A stretch of DNA of 64,000 nt, from positions 62,001-126,000 of the forward strand of contig NZ_NESF01000009.1 of NCBI RefSeq assembly GCF_003063665.1. The letters are read 5' to 3'. Below are positions 9,115 to 16,608 of the stretch, piece by piece. Positions within the stretch are counted from its first letter, which is position 1; every line of letters starts with the position of its first letter. Made by a program: the position numbers and the translations under genes. The stretch comes from Limnohabitans sp. Hippo3. Its GTDB lineage: Bacteria; Pseudomonadota; Gammaproteobacteria; Burkholderiales; Burkholderiaceae_C. The notes under the pieces were generated by a model. It saw only the letters and a list, made by a program, of their open reading frames with translations. It was not told the origin of the DNA and searched no databases.

Positions 9115-11292
9115 ATGCTTACAACCGAAAAAACCGACTCAGATGGGCAGTCTAGGAGGTGGCAGGCCCACTTCGCGAGTTACGAAAATTTGGTGGCTGG
9201 TCTGAGGGCGTTTGCTGGGAAGACGCAATTTTCAACTTGGAAATTGATTCAACAGACTGGCAAGGCCAAGCCCAGTAAGGTGCCTTTCACGCGGGATGGG
9301 AAACGTTTAACTGGCAGCTTCAGTGATCCTATGTTGCCTGCGAATCTGATGAACCTTGAGGAAGCAATCGCAGCTGTGCAGCATCGAGGGCACCATGGAG
9401 TTGGTCTTGTTTTTACGCCGAACTGCGGGATCGTTGGACTTGACCTTGATGCTTGCATTGTCGCTGGGCAGTTTATTGGAACGCCCACACAGCAGGAAGC
9501 CCTAGCTGTTTTTGAAGCGCACTCATTTGTGGAGCATTCACAGTCAGGCAACGGATTGCATGCTGTTGCACTTGGCAACGCTGCTACCAACAAACATGAC
9601 GGTGAACTGGAGTTGTTTGGGGATAAGAACTTTCTTGCTTTAACAGGCTTGAATGGGCGTGGCATGGCAAGTGAAATACCTGCTTCCACTATCGACTTAG
9701 TGAACTCGTTGGTTTGCCATTTGAAAGGTAATAAACAGCGAAATCGTGTTCTAGATGCGAACTTGAATTCGGATTTGACAGCCCACCTAAAGGGTTCGGA
9801 GGGGCAGGCGTCCATTGACACTGTTATGTCAGCGCTGCACCACCTCGACCCCGGGATGCCTCGAGATCAGTGGCTTATTATGGTTTGGGCTGTTCGGCAT
9901 GGATTGGGTGACACCGATGAAGGTGTGGACTTGGTCGACCGCTGGTCACAGGGCGATTTTTCGGCTGAGGGCAAGATGCCTGATAACTACTCAGGCCGTC
10001 CAGATGTCGAGCAGGTGTGGAATTCATACGACCCCAACCACCTAGATCGGGTTACGGTGGGCTCCTTGTTCAAGATGGCGACTGACAATGGGTGGGTCGG
10101 ACCGGGCCATACAAAGGAAGACTGCAGTGACCGTTCCCAACATCAGTCAGAGTCTGCAACTGAATGCTCGGGCGCTTTTAAGTTGACAGACGGGGATGTC
10201 CAAATCTCGCAAACGCCTCCGGCCAAGCGTAGTTATGTTTTTGCTGACACCGTGACAGCAGGTACTTACAACGTATTAGCTGGATCAGGCGGCACCCTTA
10301 AAACGATGCTCATGCTGATTTCCGCAGCTTCTATGGCAGTGGGTGATGACTTCGGTGATGTGCGAATCGCACAAGGTGCTGCAATGCTTTTTCTCGGTGA
10401 AGAGGATCGTCCCGAAATCAGCCGTCGCCTCAGCGCAGCAAGCATGCACTATGGATTTGACCCTGCTGTGGTTAGTCGACTTGTGAAAGCATTTCCTGCT
10501 GCTGGAGTTGATCTACGCCTTACCCGGGAGGTGAGCGGATCGATTGATGAAAGTGCGCTTGTACAAAATGTGATCAGTTTGGCTCAACAGCACGCACAAA
10601 CTTGTGGTTGCCCCGTACGCTTGATTGTGTTTGATCACGCGAGGTTGGTTATGGACGGCGACCCTGATGCTGCTGCAAATGTAACGCAACTGACTAGGGT
10701 TCTAACGCAGATAGCGGTCACAACAAAGGCTGCAGTCTTTCTGCTGGCACACAGCCCAAAAACAGTTTTGAGGCAGCAGGCAAAAGAGATGAGCATCGCA
10801 GACGTGGCGGGTTCCAGTGCTTTTTCGGACAATGCCCGAGCGGGTTTCATCATGTACGGGATGCGGGACGATGATGCAAAAGCACTTCAAATACCTGACG
10901 CTGAACGCAAAAAGTACATCAAGCTCGAATGCGCTAAAGCCAACTATGGCCCACAAGGCACGGAATGGTGGTTTGAGAAGGTCACGTTGGATGACTGGCA
11001 AGTACAAGTTCTCAAGCCTGTGTCTTTGATCAAGCCGATGTTCAAGCCAGGACAGGCTAAGCAGCAACTGCGTCAGCGGATTTTGGATTTGCTCACTAGT
11101 GCACCTCTATCGGCCAGAGCCATACGCGACCGTGCAGGTCAACGCAGGTCACTTGGTGCGTCAGAAAAAGAGGTGCTATCTGCGGTTACCGCCTTGCTGG
11201 AGGATGGCCGTATTGAGCGGCGTAAGCCTGTGCCAGCTGAAGTGCAGCAGTACCGGTTGCAAAAAGGGCGAGAGTTTTTATTCATCGCCTGA
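9115..11292 (+). CDS. Primase-polymerase / RepA-like helicase fusion
   Basis: 725 residues. The ATG at 9115 follows GGAG with 6-bp spacing. Domain order as I read it: an archaeo-eukaryotic primase-like N-terminus (about 20-205) with the acidic motif GIVGLDLDAC (~106-115) and HSQSGNGLHAVAL; a PriCT-2-like segment (~230-325); a RecA-fold RepA-type ATPase (~375-590) with Walker A GSGGTLKT (~390-397) and Walker B LIVFDH (~503-508); and a C-terminal winged-helix-like region (~640-725). Such fusions start replication of phages, satellites and integrative elements. It implies the island can replicate after excision. The Walker A is a variant (SGGTLKT) shared with AAA_25/RepA relatives. Exact polymerase activity is not predictable. 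Confidence 0.85.
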   Translation: MLTTEKTDSDGQSRRWQAHFASYENLVAGLRAFAGKTQFSTWKLIQQTGKAKPSKVPFTRDGKRLTGSFSDPMLPANLMNLEEAIAAVQHRGHHGVGLVFTPNCGIVGLDLDACIVAGQFIGTPTQQEALAVFEAHSFVEHSQSGNGLHAVALGNAATNKHDGELELFGDKNFLALTGLNGRGMASEIPASTIDLVNSLVCHLKGNKQRNRVLDANLNSDLTAHLKGSEGQASIDTVMSALHHLDPGMPRDQWLIMVWAVRHGLGDTDEGVDLVDRWSQGDFSAEGKMPDNYSGRPDVEQVWNSYDPNHLDRVTVGSLFKMATDNGWVGPGHTKEDCSDRSQHQSESATECSGAFKLTDGDVQISQTPPAKRSYVFADTVTAGTYNVLAGSGGTLKTMLMLISAASMAVGDDFGDVRIAQGAAMLFLGEEDRPEISRRLSAASMHYGFDPAVVSRLVKAFPAAGVDLRLTREVSGSIDESALVQNVISLAQQHAQTCGCPVRLIVFDHARLVMDGDPDAAANVTQLTRVLTQIAVTTKAAVFLLAHSPKTVLRQQAKEMSIADVAGSSAFSDNARAGFIMYGMRDDDAKALQIPDAERKKYIKLECAKANYGPQGTEWWFEKVTLDDWQVQVLKPVSLIKPMFKPGQAKQQLRQRILDLLTSAPLSARAIRDRAGQRRSLGASEKEVLSAVTALLEDGRIERRKPVPAEVQQYRLQKGREFLFIA

Positions 11293-11306
11293 CCTACCTT
11301 GAAACA

Positions 11307-11330
11307 GTGGTGTGGGGAAATCCACACCAC
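11307..11330. terminator. Hairpin after the primase-helicase gene
   Basis: Perfect 9-bp stem GTGGTGTGG/CCACACCAC with a 6-nt loop, 15 bp past the stop. No T-run follows, so it may act as a weak or factor-dependent terminator, or stabilise the mRNA. Confidence 0.4.
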
Positions 11331-11420
11331 ACCGAGCACCGGAAAAGTCTATGTAAATCAACAAGTTACGCACTTTGATGTGGCGTCGAATTTTGACGTT
11401 AAAAAACAAGGAATTCTTCA

Positions 11421-11870
11421 ATGAAATCAGCAACTTACGTGGAGTTTTACTCCCCCCCGTCCCTATCGGGACCTTTGGGTGTCCCGAAGGATAGTGACAC
11501 CACAGTAGCTGTCAAATCAAAAAAGATCTTGCCGCCACCAACCTCAGGGCATGTACCGTTGCGTGTGCAGCTTGAACAATTAAGGCGAAATACAGAACGG
11601 GGTATTCATACCAAGCAAGTTCGGTATGCAGATCGTTTGCGTGAGCAGATCAAAACATGGGCTGAATCCATGACGCCAGATCAACTCACTCGCCGGTTTT
11701 CGACAGAAGAGATCGAACGTTTAGCTGGACTTGTTGGCAAGCACGGCGGTCGTGCTGCTCACCATCACATGGCGCAGGCCCTAAGGGCTATTGGTTTTAT
11801 CTCATGCCGTGACTGGACCGTTGCCGGTCGAAACAAACGTTTTTGGAAATTTTCAGGAGAAATGAAATGA
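11421..11870 (+). CDS. Hypothetical island protein (149 aa)
   Basis: 149 residues, starting after CAAGGAATTCTTCA. The N-terminal third is Pro/Ser/Lys-rich and likely disordered. The C-terminal half (about 80-149: TPDQLTRRFSTEEIERLAGLV ... RAIGF) looks helical with a basic end (GRNKRFWKF) and could be a small DNA-binding domain. I do not recognise the family. Its stop overlaps the next start (ATGA), so the two genes form a translationally coupled pair downstream of the replication gene. A role in replication or its control is inferred only from position. Confidence 0.65.
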   Translation: MKSATYVEFYSPPSLSGPLGVPKDSDTTVAVKSKKILPPPTSGHVPLRVQLEQLRRNTERGIHTKQVRYADRLREQIKTWAESMTPDQLTRRFSTEEIERLAGLVGKHGGRAAHHHMAQALRAIGFISCRDWTVAGRNKRFWKFSGEMK

Positions 11871-12121
11871 CCGCTCCCTTGTCAACTCAAATGTGCGTTC
11901 TTATCGACGAAGCCATACAACTTGAAATCGCTTGCGATTGGTACGATGACCTTGATCTCCAGTATGGGGGGCCACCGAATAAAGACCAATTATCGACAAT
12001 GGCCTCGCGCCTTAGGACTGCATACATGAACATGGCGCTCCTCACAGGGGTAGACCCGTGCGAACAACTACCGTCAACGAAGGATCGACTGAAGCGAATA
12101 AGAAGTGCCAAGGGTGCTTAG
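11867..12121 (+). CDS. Small hypothetical island protein (84 aa)
   Basis: 84 residues, predicted mostly helical and acidic, with no motif recognised. Its ATG overlaps the previous stop (11867-11870) and is preceded by AGGAGA inside the upstream gene, supporting this start over an ATG 24 bp earlier. It is the last gene of the replication-side operon; 160 bp without a gene follow before the XRE regulator on the other strand. Confidence 0.65.
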   Translation: MTAPLSTQMCVLIDEAIQLEIACDWYDDLDLQYGGPPNKDQLSTMASRLRTAYMNMALLTGVDPCEQLPSTKDRLKRIRSAKGA

Positions 12122-12281
12122 TGATGAGCAAGCAGGGCTAATGCTCCAACGTTAGCCCGCTCAAACTCAACAAGGGTACCCTGGTGCAACTCGCTCAAAA
12201 TCAGGGTCATGCACGAACGTATTTTCATGGCATCCATCTGCCAAAGATTTTGAATCGAGTAGGTGTATGTAGGCTGCGCAG

Positions 12282-12512
12282 CTAGGCCGCGCAATCGCTA
12301 AGTAAGTCGATCAGCGTCAAGTCTAATGCGTCGGCAACCTTGCAAAGAACTGTAAGTGAGGGGTTTGCTATGGCGCGCTCCAATTGACTTGCATATGTGC
12401 GGTCAATTCCGGCACGGTCAGCTAGCTCTTCTTGCGTGATGCCCATGGCTTTGCGCTGCACCTTGATGGCGCGGGCTATGTTTTGAGCGATGTGGGCTGC
12501 TGTTGAAGACAC
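12282..12512 (-). CDS. XRE-family transcriptional regulator (controller-like, 76 aa)
   Basis: Nearly the whole 76-residue protein is one HTH_3 domain: GITQEELADRAGIDRTYASQ is the helix-turn-helix, followed by LERAIANPSL and a LIDLLSD end. Size and sequence resemble phage-type repressors and restriction-modification controller proteins. It faces away from the membrane-protein gene at 12632, sharing a 119-bp region, so it probably represses itself and that gene. No restriction-modification genes are present. Operator sequence not resolved. Confidence 0.88.
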   Translation of the reverse strand: MSSTAAHIAQNIARAIKVQRKAMGITQEELADRAGIDRTYASQLERAIANPSLTVLCKVADALDLTLIDLLSDCAA

Positions 12513-12631
12513 CCAGTGAGAGTGCTAGGATTGAGACCACTAATCCACCGACTATTTTCTACAAAAAGTATTGTTTGCGCATCACCGTGATTTGGGAGCG
12601 GTCCACTGTGTGATCAAAGGAGCAATGTTCT

Positions 12632-13117
12632 ATGAAGATCAATGAAGAGCAAATTAAGAATAAGTACAAATATTACAAAACCGATATGCTTCTATCTGTT
12701 TTGAAAGAAAATAAAAAACTTTTATCAGAAGAGGTGGCAATAATTCAGGGAATAATTAATGAGAAAAACCTCCAAATCAATTCTGACAGAGAAAATAAAG
12801 ACAGAATAATTTACGGCGTCTTAAAAGATAAAATAATAATAGCCACGTGCTGGCATATATTGATATTTGCAGTCAGCATTTTCGTCTCCTTTTTATACAG
12901 GCAGAGAGATTATCCATGGCACTGGATTGAGGCATTTGTTGCATGCCTTACAGTTCTAGTTTTTGGTCTCTTTAGTGCATTCATGATGTTGATTTTTTTC
13001 ACAGAGAGATCCAAAGGCTTGTTCTACAAAAACTACATTAGATTCTCATTGATTGGTGTCGTAGTTCTTTGGATCACCTATTGGAATCATTGCAGAATTA
13101 GTTACACATGCAATTAA
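12632..13117 (+). CDS. Membrane protein of the island with coiled-coil N-terminus
   Basis: 161 residues, strongly AT-rich and Lys/Asn/Ile-rich, unlike the surrounding GC-rich host genes. Residues 1-65 are charged and helical (coiled-coil-like), followed by three hydrophobic segments (about 72-90, 102-125, 135-152). The start follows AAAGGAG. I do not recognise the family. It is divergent from the XRE regulator. Regulator plus membrane protein pairs in islands may be toxin-like, superinfection-exclusion or defence effectors; none of these is shown by the sequence. Confidence 0.75.
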   Translation: MKINEEQIKNKYKYYKTDMLLSVLKENKKLLSEEVAIIQGIINEKNLQINSDRENKDRIIYGVLKDKIIIATCWHILIFAVSIFVSFLYRQRDYPWHWIEAFVACLTVLVFGLFSAFMMLIFFTERSKGLFYKNYIRFSLIGVVVLWITYWNHCRISYTCN

Positions 13118-13303
13118 AAACGTACTTGAACCTCTAAAGAAGTGCTCCTGATTTAAGTAAATTTCTTTTTAGAAAGGCGCTCCACTCAACCCATAGGGCC
13201 CCACGACTCTTCTGTCGTTATCGGCATTAGTCCCTATCGGTCAGGCATGTCTAGCTGTAGCCTGATTACGGTTGATCAAAGACGAAAATGAAACATCTCT
13301 ATA
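13118..13303. other. Non-coding stretch between island modules
   Basis: 186 bp with no gene I can support, mixed base composition. It separates the membrane-protein gene from the convergent HTH gene. No clear terminator hairpin with a T-run is seen. Confidence 0.3.
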
Positions 13304-13552
13304 TCAAAGAGGCCCTGAAATTGCTGGCTTGTGATACACGGCAGACCGATAGCTACGTGCGCCATAAAGGGGGTGTAGTTCAGTCTTAATCACAAAGAGT
13401 TCCCAAATACCAGCAGGCATATTGCGATCGCCTGCCTCCCATAATTGCCAAGCGCGCAGACTGCAATGGACCATCTCTGCAGATTCTTTCTGAGTGAAGC
13501 CCAGAGCCTTGCGCGTTACTTTGACTTGATCCGGTTGTGGCGATTTGAGCAT
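13304..13552 (-). CDS. Small helix-turn-helix regulator (82 aa)
   Basis: 82 residues from the ATG at 13552. Pattern DQVKVTRKALGFTQKESAEM then SLRAWQLWEAGDRNMPAGIWELF is that of a common family of phage/plasmid HTH regulators. The start is preceded, not by a ribosome-binding site, but by TATAAT only 9 bp before the ATG, suggesting a leaderless or nearly leaderless transcript. A 17-bp perfect palindrome overlaps that promoter, consistent with autorepression. It is divergent from the four-gene cargo operon and probably controls it. Confidence 0.8.
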   Translation of the reverse strand: MLKSPQPDQVKVTRKALGFTQKESAEMVHCSLRAWQLWEAGDRNMPAGIWELFVIKTELHPLYGARSYRSAVYHKPAISGPL

Positions 13553-13565
13553 ACGCGGTAAATTA

Positions 13566-13582
13566 TACGAACACTGTTCGTA
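13566..13582. promoter_or_regulatory. 17-bp perfect palindrome, likely operator
   Basis: TACGAACA-C-TGTTCGTA, perfectly symmetric. It lies in the divergent region between the HTH gene and the zinc-ribbon gene and overlaps the last bases upstream of TATAAT on the minus strand. Best read as the operator of the 82-aa HTH regulator. It is not the CTGT-N8-ACAG LexA box of betaproteobacteria. Confidence 0.65.
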
Positions 13583-13718
13583 AAGTAGCGGAGCAACCAG
13601 TATGGTGAAGTCATAGGTGACCTCGATTACCAAGGTTGCCTAGACGGAAACCCCTTGTTTTGCCATTCATTCCGAGAGCCGGAAATTTGGCTGATTGCAC
13701 ACTACAAAAGGAAAATTT

Positions 13719-14822
13719 ATGCTGCCAGGCCCGTCCTACGTCTATCAATGCGAGTCATGTGAAGGTCTCTTTGAACGCCGGAGCATTTCATCTGGAAACA
13801 CCAGTCGGGCCAAGTTCCGATCTGATGGACAAATGAGTGCTCCAATGTTGCCAACAACGCCGCTACTGGCAGCTTGTCCTCATTGCAAATCTTCAATTTT
13901 CTGGCCCACTGCAAAAGAAGTTGATTCGTACGAAACGTATGACATGACGGGTTTTTTCGACGTGGGCCTGATAAGCCCTGAGAATCTGGCAATTAGGGCC
14001 GAGAAGAAAACGAAAAAGCTCAAGTACAAAGATGTGGCCAGGTATGAGCAGGCTTCTCCCGAGCAGATTGTTGAGGTCATTCAAGGAGGTCGTTTTGACA
14101 GTTCGTACGAATTGCCATTGCGCTTGCTGTTTTGGCAGCGTTGCAACGATGAACGCTTAGAGGTTGGACGTGTTGGATTGAAGTTCGATGAGCGGGAGAA
14201 CTTGCAAAAATTGTTGCTGTTAATCGATCAGAACACTGATTCGCATCTGTTGCTTAAGGCTGAAATTTTCAGACAGCTTGAGCAGTTCGATGAAGCTCGC
14301 TTCATGTTGGATCATGACTTTGATGAAGAGATGGCCCCCCGTGCTGAGCAATTAATGCTCGCCATTGAGAGGAAAGACACTTTGCCTTTCCAGTTCGTCG
14401 GACGCGATGATGAATATGACTATGAGACAGCTTGGCTAGCTCGAAGGTATGCGCCTGAAGACCCCACAAAGTTCAATTTTGCGGAACTGACTCCACCAGT
14501 TTTTAAGATCAGCAACCGTGATTGGTGGGTCAAGGTACTTGGTATGTTGCGCCATAACTGGGCGCTGATCGAGAGAAATGATGACGACACTGCAACCGTT
14601 TACTTTTTCCAAGATCAAGGTGGCAAAGACCGTCCGGCCATCATCGATTCACTCAGCTTCGCGGATGTCAGGGAAGCCAGGCAGGGGCTGAAAGAAAATG
14701 GGTTTGAATTATTGAAGACTTATCCGGGGCCATGGATGGGTTGCGAACCCAAGGGCTTCATCTATGATAACCGTGGCGCTGGTAATTTTGTTTATTCACA
14801 ACGTGGATTTTGGGTCAAATAA
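13719..14822 (+). CDS. Zinc-ribbon protein of unknown function, first gene of the cargo operon
   Basis: 367 residues from the ATG at 13719 (AAAGGAAAATTT upstream). The N-terminus carries two CxxC knuckles (Cys11/14 and Cys53/56) that should bind one zinc ion. A region around 90-125 is basic and helical; the middle (about 125-225) is Leu/Glu-rich helices (LRLLFWQRCNDER, LLLIDQNTDSHLLLKAEIFRQLEQFDEA) that look TPR-like. The C-terminal 130 residues (from about 240: TPPVFKISNRDWWVKVLGMLRHNWALIE) form a separate mixed domain ending in Trp/Gly-rich strands. No family recognised; no signal peptide. Gene 2 of the operon begins 12 bp downstream. Confidence 0.8.
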   Translation: MLPGPSYVYQCESCEGLFERRSISSGNTSRAKFRSDGQMSAPMLPTTPLLAACPHCKSSIFWPTAKEVDSYETYDMTGFFDVGLISPENLAIRAEKKTKKLKYKDVARYEQASPEQIVEVIQGGRFDSSYELPLRLLFWQRCNDERLEVGRVGLKFDERENLQKLLLLIDQNTDSHLLLKAEIFRQLEQFDEARFMLDHDFDEEMAPRAEQLMLAIERKDTLPFQFVGRDDEYDYETAWLARRYAPEDPTKFNFAELTPPVFKISNRDWWVKVLGMLRHNWALIERNDDDTATVYFFQDQGGKDRPAIIDSLSFADVREARQGLKENGFELLKTYPGPWMGCEPKGFIYDNRGAGNFVYSQRGFWVK

Positions 14823-14834
14823 AAGGAGCTGATC

Positions 14835-15152
14835 ATGCGAGTTGGTAGTGCAATTTTTGCAGGGATAGTTGGAGCCCTTGTTGGATTTTTCGCTTCCCTA
14901 ATTGGTTCTGGCGTGGCTACAGGTGTCCTTGTTGGTGCTATTGCAGGGGCAATAATTGGATTTTTATATTCAATCCCACCTCGAGATTTTGATGCTCCAA
15001 GTATTGCGATTGAGTCACTGTCGCCTGCAGGATTTGTGGCTGGTATTGCTGCGTCCGCTGCATGTGGTACGGGTTTATTTTGGGGGGCATTTTTTGCTGC
15101 TATGGGATGGATTTTTGGAATAATTATTATTGCAATTATTCAAAATTTATAA
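14835..15152 (+). CDS. Small glycine-rich membrane protein
   Basis: 105 residues after the ribosome site AAAGGAG. Two long Gly/Ala-rich hydrophobic stretches (about 5-45 and 66-103) with GxxxG patterns, e.g. GALVGFFASLIGSGVATGVL and AGAIIG, resembling glycine-zipper membrane proteins that pack tightly or oligomerise. A short polar loop (PPRDFDAPSIAIES) separates them. Family not recognised. Second gene of the cargo operon. Glycine-zipper proteins in defence and toxin systems can form pores, but no activity can be assigned here. Confidence 0.75.
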   Translation: MRVGSAIFAGIVGALVGFFASLIGSGVATGVLVGAIAGAIIGFLYSIPPRDFDAPSIAIESLSPAGFVAGIAASAACGTGLFWGAFFAAMGWIFGIIIIAIIQNL

Positions 15153-15166
15153 TTAAAGGAAAATAA

Positions 15167-15196
15167 ATGATTGATTTTTCTAAATTTTTTAATTAA
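15167..15196 (+). CDS. Possible 9-codon open reading frame between cargo genes
   Basis: ATG followed by nine codons (MIDFSKFFN) with its own AAAGGA ribosome site 6 bp upstream; its stop overlaps the AAAGGA of the next gene. The two sites share AATTAAAGGA. It may be a coupling or leader peptide, or a remnant of duplication of the spacer. Weak evidence. Confidence 0.25.
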   Translation: MIDFSKFFN

Positions 15197-15205
15197 AGGA
15201 TTAAG

Positions 15206-15595
15206 ATGTCGATGTTCGGTTTTTTAAAAGAATGGGGTTCTGGAGCTGCGCGAATAAATAACTCCGATAGAATTATTGAAAATCTTGTCGGGGTTAACCC
15301 AAAGTCATATCATCCCGATATATACAAGGGGATATTGCAAGAGGCTCTCAATTATGAAAGTTCGGAGATTAGTGATGAGAAGCTCAATGCTGTGGAATTT
15401 TCTGCTGTCAGGATGGGTTTGTTTGCGTTGATCGCGGAAAATGCAGAAGATTACGAGGTGGTGAAAATATATGCAAAGGCCCTTGGAAGGCTTTCCAGAA
15501 CTTGTTCGAATGAAATCAGTTCAAAAGTCCGTGTAAAAATATTGAAATTTACAGATGATTTGAGTTTTGGAAATTATTTTTTCGATGAAAATTAA
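15206..15595 (+). CDS. Hypothetical soluble protein of the cargo operon
   Basis: 129 residues preceded by AAAGGATTAAG. AT-rich, acidic and predicted helical, with no signal peptide or membrane segment. No motif recognised. Third main gene of the operon; its last 11 bp overlap the start of the next gene. Size and acidity could suit an immunity or partner protein for the membrane genes on either side, but this is speculation. Confidence 0.7.
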   Translation: MSMFGFLKEWGSGAARINNSDRIIENLVGVNPKSYHPDIYKGILQEALNYESSEISDEKLNAVEFSAVRMGLFALIAENAEDYEVVKIYAKALGRLSRTCSNEISSKVRVKILKFTDDLSFGNYFFDEN

Positions 15596-15845
15596 TAAAT
15601 TACAAAAGAAAATCATCGCCATTGCCGCTTTGATTATTACCTTGATGCTAATATTTCCGCCTTACAGAATCTATGGGTTTGGAGCTAGTAGTCAAGCCGT
15701 ACTCGAAACAGGCTATTCATTAATATTTGAACTCCCGATGAGAGCATCTATTGATGGAGTGACATTAATTGTTCAGTGGCTAGGAGTATGTTTAGTCGGA
15801 GGGCTAATTTACAAAGTTTTTGATGGTGATGAAAGCAGTAGGTGA
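15585..15845 (+). CDS. Small membrane protein, last gene of the cargo operon
   Basis: 86 residues. The ATG at 15585 lies within the end of the previous gene (overlap to 15595), implying translational coupling. N-terminal Lys-rich segment (KINKLQKK) followed by a hydrophobic helix (about 10-30, IIAIAALIITLMLIFPP) and a second one (about 60-76, VTLIVQWLGVCLVGGLIY); short charged end. Possibly a two-pass inner-membrane protein. Family unknown. Confidence 0.65.
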   Translation: MKINKLQKKIIAIAALIITLMLIFPPYRIYGFGASSQAVLETGYSLIFELPMRASIDGVTLIVQWLGVCLVGGLIYKVFDGDESSR

Positions 15846-15899
15846 CATACACACGTCTTGAAAAATTGCTCACTCACTGAGAGGCACTGGTCCAATGTG

Positions 15900-15940
15900 C
15901 CCCCACCCCCCCACCCCCGTGGGGGGCCTCCCCGGGGGGT
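15900..15940 (-). other. C/G-run tract with G-quadruplex potential upstream of the RadC-like gene
   Basis: Plus strand is a chain of C-runs (4, 7 and 5 Cs separated by single As) then G-runs. On the minus strand this gives G5-T-G7-T-G4/5, a strong G-quadruplex pattern; the tract can also fold as a hairpin (CCCCC...GGGGG). It lies about 40 bp before the RadC-like start. Confidence 0.55.
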
Positions 15941-15978
15941 AGCAAGCCAGCCATATGTACAACCTCAAAGGAGTACGA

Positions 15979-16425
15979 ATGGCCAATTACGCGGAGCACC
16001 CCATCATCCGGCAAGCCCTGGAATTGCTTGCTTGTGAAATTCAACATACCGACACACTTCAGTCACCAGATGCCGTCAAAGACTATTTGAGATTGAAGTT
16101 GGGCGACCGACCTCATGAAGTCTTCGCCGTTGTGTTTATGGACTCACAAAACCGAGTCATTGCATACGAAGAGCTTTTCAGGGGTACTTTGACTCAAACC
16201 TCTGTCTATCCGAGAGAGGTAGTGCTGGAGTCGTTGAAGCGGAACGCTGCCGCAGTCATCTTGTGTCACAACCATCCAAGTGGTTCACCTCAACCATCAA
16301 GGGCAGATGAAACACTCACACTGACTCTGAAAAGTGCGCTTGCGTTGGTGGATGTGCGTGTACTTGATCACATGATCGTCACACGTTCTAAGGTCCTGAG
16401 CTTTGCAGAGGAGGGTTTAATCTGA
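15979..16425 (+). CDS. RadC-like JAB/MPN-domain protein of the island
   Basis: 148 residues, starting at the ATG after AAAGGAG. The whole protein is the RadC/JAB1-MPN domain: [17 protein letters not shown] contains the HxHPSG-S-x2-D metal-site motif. Full-length chromosomal RadC has an extra N-terminal helix-hairpin-helix part that is absent here, as in many short RadC copies in genomic islands. Despite the name, a repair role is doubtful; the fold is a metal-dependent peptidase/isopeptidase-like domain. It sits at the right end of the island, 184 bp before the attachment repeat. Confidence 0.88.
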   Translation: MANYAEHPIIRQALELLACEIQHTDTLQSPDAVKDYLRLKLGDRPHEVFAVVFMDSQNRVIAYEELFRGTLTQTSVYPREVVLESLKRNAAAVILCHNHPSGSPQPSRADETLTLTLKSALALVDVRVLDHMIVTRSKVLSFAEEGLI

Positions 16426-16523
16426 ACGTACGAACCGATTTTGAGCTTTATAGCCTCACTTGGCCTATACCGCATCATAAATGCGTGCGGCAACATCGAG
16501 GTAAACTGAAGTGGGCAAGAATT

Positions 16524-16545
16524 TTTGTCCAAATTTTGTCCAACT
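16524..16545 (+). promoter_or_regulatory. Paired TGTCCAA repeats near the right end, possible integrase arm sites
   Basis: TTTGTCCAA (16524-16532) and TGTCCAACT (16537-16545), in the same orientation and spacing as 7795-7816; 18 of 22 positions are shared, with all differences in the 4-bp spacer. It is 64 bp inside the right repeat, mirroring the 56 bp on the left. Confidence 0.5.
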
Positions 16546-16608
16546 AAACACACAGGATCAGGCTAAACGATGGCATGCCGTGTGCTGTAACTTGTTGATT
16601 TGTATGAC

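Noticed and set aside
13566-13582. Palindrome read as an SOS box
   Set aside because: GAAC/GTTC spacing is 3, not the 4 of Gram-positive boxes, and it is not the proteobacterial consensus.
15979-16425. RadC-like gene as a genuine DNA-repair gene
   Set aside because: Only the JAB/MPN domain is present and it sits in the island; annotated as RadC-like without assuming a repair role.
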